NCBI GenBank assembly: GCA_030152425.1
Contig: JASLJP010000131.1
Location: 1-11,402, forward strand
From: Aquirhabdus sp.
GTDB lineage: Bacteria > Pseudomonadota > Gammaproteobacteria > Pseudomonadales > Moraxellaceae
Reading direction: 5' to 3'
DNA: 11,402 nt
In this document: in pieces, positions 7,450-11,402 of the stretch
Layout of the letters: every line of letters begins with the position of its first letter
Numbering within the stretch: the first letter of the stretch is position 1
Position numbers and translations under genes: made by a program
Notes under the pieces: model-generated
The model's input: the letters and a program-made list of their open reading frames with translations, nothing else
Databases searched by the model: none
Told to the model about the DNA's origin: nothing

Positions 7450-7526
7450 TCGATTTGTCCGCCGCCCCGATCCATGCGCACTTTTTTGGTGCGCATTGGC
7501 TGCAGGGAGCGCGGACAGAATTTCGA
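7450..7526. repeat. Nested palindrome between peptidase gene and nuo promoter
   Basis: The inner part is an 8-bp perfect stem, ATGCGCAC at 7474-7481 with GTGCGCAT at 7489-7496, loop TTTTTTG. The outer part is a 13-bp interrupted stem: TGTCCGC (7456-7462) with GCGGACA (7511-7517), extended by TCGATT/AAT..CGA after small bulges. An 8-bp direct repeat GGCTGCAG (7441-7448, 7498-7505) flanks the inner stem. It lies in the 3' region of the peptidase transcript, so it may be an mRNA end or processing structure. The T-run is in the loop and not after the stem, so it is not a standard intrinsic terminator. The rest of 7355-7630 holds no gene I can support. Confidence 0.55.
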
Positions 7527-7630
7527 CAAGCGGGTCAGCTGACCGAATCAGGGCGCGATTATGCCAGATAGCTGCCCGAAACCAACCCCTTTCCGCCAAA
7601 ATATGCCGCCACGACCCCCATGGGGTACGA

Positions 7631-8545
7631 TTAAATCGCCTGACCAAAGGTATCGCACGACTCGATCTTGCCCGACTGAAATCCGGCTTGAAACCAGCGC
7701 ACGCGCTGTGCACTACTGCCGTGGGTAAAGCTATCAGGCACCGCATAGCCCTGCGCCTGAGACTGCAGCCGATCATCGCCGATCTGCGTGGCGGCATTCA
7801 GCGCTTCGTCAATATCTCCGGGCTGCAAGAAGTTTACCCGCTGTTGATTACGGTTTGCCCAAACCCCGGCAAAACAATCGGCCTGTAGCTCTTGACGCAC
7901 AGACAGTGCATTGGCCTGTGCCTTGCTCGCGCTTTGGCGTGCGGCCTGAATCTTGTCAGCGATGCCGAGCAGGTTTTGCACATGATGCCCCACCTCATGG
8001 GCGATCACATAGGCACGGGCAAAGTCACCCGCTTCATTGCTCCCACCACTGCCACTGCCCTGCTGATCGCCGCTGATGCCCAGCTCGCTGCGCATGTCCT
8101 TAAAGAACTGCATATCGAGATACACTTTTTGATCTGCCGGACAGTAAAAAGGTCCACTTGACGCGGTCGCCGTACCGCAGCCGGAACGAATCGCACCACT
8201 AAACAGCACCAGGGCCGGTGGCTGATAGGTGGCACGATGCTCGGAGAAGATTTGCTGCCAAGTGTCCTCGGTGTCGGCCAGCACCACGCTGACAAACTTC
8301 TTGTCTGCGGCGCTTTCCGGCGTATCGACCACCTGCGCGCCCTGACCCGCCGCCGCAGGTGCCTGCACCTGCTGACTGATGCCGAGCACCACACTGGGAT
8401 CGATGCCGCAGCCTTTCCACAGGACCAAGGCCAGAATAATGGTGCCGATGCCGATCCCGCCGCCGCCGCGAAAGCCAAAACCGCCGCCTCCACTGCCACG
8501 ACTATCCTCGACATTTTGGCTCTCGCGTCGATTGCCCCACTGCAT
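7631..8545 (-). CDS. ypfJ: Membrane-anchored neutral zinc metallopeptidase, YpfJ family
   Basis: The 304-residue protein begins MQWGNRRESQNVED, the typical opening of the YpfJ (COG2321) putative neutral zinc metallopeptidases. A glycine-rich stretch (18-34) leads into one hydrophobic segment (about 31-47) that should anchor the protein with the catalytic part outside the cytoplasm. The zinc motif HEVGH is at H183-H187 with E184 as catalytic acid; ELQADCFAGVW at 219-229 supplies the expected third ligand region. Four cysteines (C123, C135, C224, C297) lie in the external domain and could form disulfides. I chose the start at 8545 over an ATG 13 codons upstream because AAGGAG (8552-8557) is 6 bases from it. 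The substrate is unknown. The gene lies head-to-head with pldA and upstream of nuoA on the same strand, with 401 bases between. Confidence 0.9.
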   Translation of the reverse strand: MQWGNRRESQNVEDSRGSGGGGFGFRGGGGIGIGTIILALVLWKGCGIDPSVVLGISQQVQAPAAAGQGAQVVDTPESAADKKFVSVVLADTEDTWQQIFSEHRATYQPPALVLFSGAIRSGCGTATASSGPFYCPADQKVYLDMQFFKDMRSELGISGDQQGSGSGGSNEAGDFARAYVIAHEVGHHVQNLLGIADKIQAARQSASKAQANALSVRQELQADCFAGVWANRNQQRVNFLQPGDIDEALNAATQIGDDRLQSQAQGYAVPDSFTHGSSAQRVRWFQAGFQSGKIESCDTFGQAI

Positions 8546-8661
8546 GGCGTGCTCCTTGTGCATCGGATGAATTTGAGGGTGCACATCGCACCCGTGTTTG
8601 TTGTTTTAAATCGCGGCGACAAACGAGATGATGATTATTTTTGCGCCATAGCTGTTTTATA
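8546..8661 (-). promoter_or_regulatory. Upstream region of the peptidase gene
   Basis: Reading leftwards, TATAAA (8661-8656) is a possible -10 without a clear -35, so the promoter call is weak. The leader would carry GGGTGC/GCACCC (8577-8582 with 8588-8593, 5-base loop) and a 6-bp pair GTTTGT/ACAAAC around 8595-8625. The strong AAGGAG ribosome-binding site is at 8552-8557. The remaining spacer 8662-8785 holds a short stem GCGCT/AGCGC (8723-8727 with 8735-8739) and no supportable gene. Confidence 0.25.
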
Positions 8662-8785
8662 CACCCAACCGAAACGGCAAAACCAGACCCCAGACTGCGG
8701 GGAGCGCCGAAAAGCTACAGTTGCGCTACACGAAAGCGCGTCCAACAATTATGTAAACACTGTGTGCAATGCATGTTTTTAACTG

Positions 8786-8813
8786 TTCACGGCAAATTTG
8801 ACAGCGCTATACT
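8786..8813 (+). promoter_or_regulatory. Candidate pldA promoter
   Basis: TTCACG (8786-8791) and TATACT (8808-8813) are 16 bases apart, matching four and five of six consensus bases. A perfect TTGACA (8798-8803) lies inside the spacer, too close to TATACT to act as its -35 and without a good -10 of its own at 16-18 bases. Transcription would begin near 8820, leaving a leader of about 65 bases before pldA. Confidence 0.35.
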
Positions 8814-8885
8814 GCAAAACAGCGACTTAGGCTTCCGCCATCGACTGCACCATGAGGACTCACCTCAATATAGATAGGAATGACC

Positions 8886-9986
8886 ATGCCACGGATAACA
8901 ACCACAACGCGCTATGCCCTGATTGCTGTTGGGCTTTACTCTCCCGCCGTATTTGCCGAACTCTCCACCATAGATGGCGTCGTGCCCGCCTCGGTGTCAC
9001 CGGCCTATATCGAACTGGCCAAGAACCCGCCCAGCGCCCGCGCCTGTGTAGAGATCTCAACCGACAATGCCCGTTTGGCCTGCTTTGACAACTATTTCAG
9101 CAAGCATACCGATGCCGCACCCGCCCAGCAGACCCTAACCGCCGGACAAGACACCGTGGTGCCCGTCAGTGGCCCCAAGAACACTGACTCCACCTTGCTC
9201 GATCAAAGCTGGGATCTGACCAAATCGGGCAAAAGCTTTAATACTCGGCTCTACAAACCGATGTACATCCTGCCAGCGTTTTACACCCATAAGATCAACG
9301 AACTGCCGCACAGCCCCAACCCGCTCGACAACCCGACCGTCCCGGCCGACTTCGACCACCTTGAAACCAAGTTTCAGATCAGCGTCAAGACCAAGGCCTA
9401 TCAGTTCGATAACCTCGCCAGCATCTGGCTGGGCTACACCCAAACCTCGCACTGGCAGGTTTTTAACGGGGATACGTCACGACCATTTCGGGAAAATAAC
9501 TACGAGCCTGAAGTCAGCCTGATCGTGCCAGCGCACCTCAACATCCTGCCCGCCCTCAAACTGTATGGCCTGACGCTGGATCACCAATCCAATGGCCGAG
9601 CGCTGCCGCTATCGCGCAGTTGGAACCGCGCGATCCTCAATCTGGGCTTTGAAAAAGACAACTGGGTCGTAATGGTGCGGCCGTGGTATCGCTTTCCGGA
9701 AAAGAAAGCCGATGACGACAATCCGGACATGAGCAACTATATCGGTCGCGGCGACATCCAGATCACGCGCAAATGGAAGGATCAGGAATTCAACCTCATG
9801 CTGCGCCATAGTTTAAAGACCGGCGACAATGCCCATGGCGCCGTACAGCTTGACTGGACGTTTCCGCTCATCCACCGCCTCCGTGGTTTTGTACAGGTGT
9901 TTGATGGCTATGGCGAAAGTCTGATTGACTACAACCACCGCTCAACCTATGCCGGGATCGGTGTCTCGATTAAAGATTGGTATTAA
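8886..9986 (+). CDS. pldA: Outer-membrane phospholipase A (PldA/OMPLA)
   Basis: PldA is a calcium-dependent outer-membrane beta-barrel enzyme that removes acyl chains from misplaced phospholipids. The 366-residue product starts with a signal peptide, cleavage likely after AVFA (24). The catalytic set matches E. coli exactly in spacing: H233 and S235 in DHQSNGR and N247 in SWNRA (H142, S144 and N156 in E. coli). SRPFRENNYEPEV at 198-210 and YKPMYILP at 123-130 are family motifs. The chain ends in WY, the aromatic end that barrel assembly recognises. Residues about 25-105 are an extra pre-barrel segment with C54 and C66 in a CVEISTDNARLACFD pattern, absent from the E. coli enzyme. I prefer the ATG at 8886 to that at 8880: AGGA (8876-8879) abuts the first but is 6 bases from the second. 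It is transcribed away from the peptidase gene and alone. Confidence 0.95.
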   Translation: MPRITTTTRYALIAVGLYSPAVFAELSTIDGVVPASVSPAYIELAKNPPSARACVEISTDNARLACFDNYFSKHTDAAPAQQTLTAGQDTVVPVSGPKNTDSTLLDQSWDLTKSGKSFNTRLYKPMYILPAFYTHKINELPHSPNPLDNPTVPADFDHLETKFQISVKTKAYQFDNLASIWLGYTQTSHWQVFNGDTSRPFRENNYEPEVSLIVPAHLNILPALKLYGLTLDHQSNGRALPLSRSWNRAILNLGFEKDNWVVMVRPWYRFPEKKADDDNPDMSNYIGRGDIQITRKWKDQEFNLMLRHSLKTGDNAHGAVQLDWTFPLIHRLRGFVQVFDGYGESLIDYNHRSTYAGIGVSIKDWY

Positions 9987-10002
9987 GGTCTAAATACCGC
10001 TC

Positions 10003-10032
10003 AGTGCGCCGACATTTGACGGTCGGCGCGCT
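10003..10032 (+). terminator. Hairpin downstream of pldA
   Basis: Eleven base pairs (10003-10013 with 10022-10032, one G-U) enclose an 8-base loop; the core is GCGCCGAC/GTCGGCGC. It begins 17 bases after the pldA stop and lies before the next promoter, as expected for a transcript end. There is no U-run after it on either strand, so it may be a 3'-end stabiliser with Rho-dependent termination and not a classical intrinsic terminator. Confidence 0.45.
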
Positions 10033-10081
10033 AAACTGAACAACACTGTATAAAATCATTATGCAAATTACAGATTAGCGC

Positions 10082-10110
10082 TTGCTTATTGCGCATAACG
10101 TCCCTACAAT
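10082..10110 (+). promoter_or_regulatory. Candidate helicase promoter with GC-rich discriminator
   Basis: TTGCTT (10082-10087), a 17-base spacer and TACAAT (10105-10110) form the best sigma-70 type promoter in the region. It is followed at once by GCGCGC (10111-10116). A GC-rich discriminator is typical of promoters for stable RNA and translation genes that respond to growth rate or ppGpp, so growth-linked expression is plausible. A small dyad TTAGCGC / GCGCaTAA (10075-10081, 10091-10098) overlaps the -35. A start near 10117 is implied. Confidence 0.5.
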
Positions 10111-10442
10111 GCGCGCACGCACTTTTCACGTTCAAGCCTGAACTTATTTATTACCAGTCTGCTTAGACTCAAATTGCTCCACGGAGCAGCGCTCGACAGA
10201 GCAATTAAGCGACTAAATCAAGCGTCCGCATACATGAGTATGCATTCAACGCCCTAACGTCGAATTCTCTCGACAATCTTCAGGCCACCGTCCAAAAGCA
10301 TTTGTGTGTTTTTGTGTATAAGCCCTGCATCGTCTTTTTCAGGAAGCTACTGCTCTGTTGAGTTCAACTCACGGATCGGACTCGAGCTTAGTTTAAAGAA
10401 TTGCGGTCACCACTATTTGATCTGTCTTGTGTATCAGCATTT

Positions 10443-10480
10443 GCGCTGACAGCACGGGGAATCATCATTGCTGTCGGTGC
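10443..10480 (+). repeat. 12-bp stem-loop, the strongest structure in the helicase leader
   Basis: GCGCTGACAGCA (10443-10454) pairs along its whole length with TGCTGTCGGTGC (10469-10480) using two G-U pairs. The 14-base loop contains GGGGAATCA (10456-10464). That loop is complementary, with one G-U, to TGATTCTCC at 10546-10554, so a pseudoknot or kissing contact is possible. Confidence 0.55.
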
Positions 10481-10593
10481 CTCCATTCAAAACGCGATGA
10501 GACACGCTAGATTGAGTTCAGGTCACCCCTGATTCACCTGTCGCGTGATTCTCCATACCTGCAAGCGTTGATGCGCTATTTTGATACTTTTAT

Positions 10594-10616
10594 TGGAGTG
10601 TCCGATTAAACGGACA
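10594..10616 (+). promoter_or_regulatory. Helicase ribosome-binding site followed by a spacer hairpin
   Basis: GGAG at 10595-10598 is 25 bases from the ATG at 10624, too far for normal use. The 18 bases between 10599 and 10616 form a perfect hairpin (TGTCCG/CGGACA, 6-base loop ATTAAA). With it folded, the effective spacer is 7 bases (AAACCCC), which is standard. No nearer ribosome-binding site and no in-frame upstream start exist. CTCCA at 10551-10555 could instead pair with TGGAG (10594-10598) and hide the site. Confidence 0.5.
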
Positions 10617-10623
10617 AAACCCC

Positions 10624-11402
10624 ATGAGCATGACTTTTTCTGATTTTCAGCTAGCCCCTAGCCTTAACCAAGCCCTGACCGATCTCGAATACACCACGCC
10701 GACTGATGTGCAAGCGCAAGCCATCCCAGCCGCGCTCGAAGGTAAAGACCTTCTGGTATCGAGCCAAACCGGTAGCGGCAAAACTGCTGCATTCTTGCTG
10801 CCAACCCTGAACGCATTGGCCCTGCAAGACCAACCGACGCTGAACGCCCGCCTGAAAAACATGCCATCACCGAACATTCTGGTGCTGTGCCCGACGCGTG
10901 AACTTGCTCAGCAAGTCAGCGCTGACGCGATCAAACTGGTTCGCCATGTACGCGGCGTGCGTATCGCCACCGTCATGGGCGGCATGCCTTTTGGCAAACA
11001 AATCGCGCAATTGAAAGGCGCGCAAGTGCTGATCGCGACCCCAGGCCGTCTGCTCGACCTCGTCAACCGTCGCCAACTGGCGCTGGGTGATGTCGATGCA
11101 CTGATCGTTGATGAAGCTGACCGCATGCTCGATCTGGGCTTCTCAGAAGATCTCGAAGCGATTGGTGATCTGGCGTCAAACCGCAAACAAACCCTGATGT
11201 TCTCGGCAACTTTCGCCGACCGCATCATCCATCTTGCCAAGCGCATGATGAAAGCTGATCCACTGCGTATCGCGATCGAAACCGGTCACTCTACCAATAT
11301 GGACGTCACCCAGACTCTGCATTGGACCGATGGTTTTGAGCACAAGAAAAAACTGCTGTCGCATTGGTTGAACGATGAAACCATGGATCAAGCCGTTGTG
11401 TT
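10624..11402 (+). CDS. DEAD-box ATP-dependent RNA helicase, N-terminal part
   Basis: DEAD-box helicases unwind short RNA duplexes with ATP and act in ribosome assembly and mRNA turnover. The visible 259 residues cover RecA domain 1 and the start of the link to domain 2. Motifs in order: Q motif (F5, then TPTDVQAQAIP), motif I SQTGSGKT at 47-54, Ia PTRELAQQV at 90-98, GG at 119-120, Ib TPGR at 139-142, II DEAD at 163-166, and III SAT at 194-196. A short polar insert (about 67-82) precedes motif Ia. The start is ATG 10624 or 10630 (MSM). The domain resembles the RhlE/DeaD group, but the C-terminal region that would decide is beyond the edge, so no symbol is given. Its own promoter and very long leader set it apart from pldA. 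Confidence 0.95.
   Translation, partial: MSMTFSDFQLAPSLNQALTDLEYTTPTDVQAQAIPAALEGKDLLVSSQTGSGKTAAFLLPTLNALALQDQPTLNARLKNMPSPNILVLCPTRELAQQVSADAIKLVRHVRGVRIATVMGGMPFGKQIAQLKGAQVLIATPGRLLDLVNRRQLALGDVDALIVDEADRMLDLGFSEDLEAIGDLASNRKQTLMFSATFADRIIHLAKRMMKADPLRIAIETGHSTNMDVTQTLHWTDGFEHKKKLLSHWLNDETMDQAVV

Larger units (their letters stand above)
10117..10623 (+). promoter_or_regulatory. Long structured 5' leader of the DEAD-box helicase gene
   Basis: About 500 bases without a supportable gene but with many perfect short inverted repeats, most with 4-6 base loops: 10130-10143 (GTTCA/TGAAC), 10156-10169 (AGTCT/AGACT), 10172-10206 (AATTGCTC/GAGCAATT, or two alternative GCTC/GAGC hairpins inside it), 10222-10252 (GCGT..GCATAC/GTATGC..ACGC), 10259-10274 (GTCGA/TCGAC), 10359-10371 (TGAGTT/AACTCA), 10443-10480 (12 bp) and 10503-10547 (CACGC/GCGTG around CAGGT/ACCTG). 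Between about 10285 and 10345 it is U-rich and looks open. Long leaders are known on some helicase mRNAs, for example E. coli deaD, where they allow control by cold or by RNA remodelling. Similar control here is inference; some of the stems will be chance. Confidence 0.5.

Noticed and set aside
7474..7496. Hairpin with T6 as an intrinsic terminator
   Set aside because: The T-run is in the loop, and neither strand has a U-run directly after the stem.
8546..8584. Upstream ATG that would add 13 residues to the zinc peptidase
   Set aside because: A strong AAGGAG lies between the two ATGs, 6 bases before the internal one, and the family typically begins at the MQWGNRRES-like sequence.
8798..8813. 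TTGACA and TATACT as a single pldA promoter
   Set aside because: They are only 4 bases apart, so they cannot serve as -35 and -10 of one promoter.
10234..10257. Short upstream ORF (MSMHSTP) in the helicase leader
   Set aside because: No ribosome-binding site precedes it, its ATG is in the loop of a 6-bp hairpin, and seven codons are too few to judge.
1..11402. Mobile elements, CRISPR arrays, tRNA or rRNA genes, defence or phage systems
   Set aside because: Searched for by eye on both strands; no transposase, regularly spaced repeats, cloverleaf or related protein was seen.

Overview
The window looks like ordinary chromosomal DNA from a gammaproteobacterium. By eye the base composition is a little above half G+C (not counted). 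The NADH dehydrogenase genes run nuoA-B-CD-E-F-G with nuoC and nuoD fused, the arrangement of Escherichia, Pseudomonas and Acinetobacter relatives. The proteins, including an outer-membrane phospholipase A with a cysteine-pair N-terminal segment and a long NuoA tail, suggest Pseudomonadales, perhaps a Moraxellaceae relative with higher G+C than Acinetobacter. This placement is inference.

Layout. Positions 1-7229, minus strand: the first six genes of the nuo operon, read leftwards (nuoA 7229-6666, nuoB, nuoCD, nuoE, nuoF, then nuoG running off the left edge). They encode the whole NADH-oxidising and quinone-linking arm of complex I plus one membrane subunit. Gene junctions are tight (4-base ATGA overlaps at nuoA/nuoB and nuoE/nuoF, 7-9 base gaps elsewhere) except for 109 bases between nuoB and nuoCD. 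Positions 7230-7630: non-coding, with the probable nuo promoter, a perfect 12-bp inverted repeat around it, a foldable leader and a nested palindrome further out. Positions 7631-8545, minus: a membrane-anchored neutral zinc metallopeptidase (YpfJ family). Positions 8546-8885: divergent promoter region. Positions 8886-9986, plus: outer-membrane phospholipase A (pldA). Positions 9987-10623: a gene-free stretch holding a hairpin after pldA, a promoter with a GC-rich discriminator and a leader of about 500 bases full of small inverted repeats. Positions 10624-11402, plus: the N-terminal core of a DEAD-box RNA helicase, cut by the right edge.

How they fit together. The nuo genes form one respiratory unit. 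The peptidase and pldA are envelope genes transcribed apart from a shared spacer. The helicase is independent. I see no mobile element, CRISPR array, tRNA, rRNA, phage gene or defence system. The least ordinary parts are regulatory: the helicase leader, where a hairpin sits between the ribosome-binding site and the start codon and alternative pairings around the ribosome-binding site can be drawn, and the symmetrical elements at the nuo promoter. One coding oddity stands out: a 57-residue alanine-rich N-terminal extension on NuoF that carries an internal in-frame DNA duplication.
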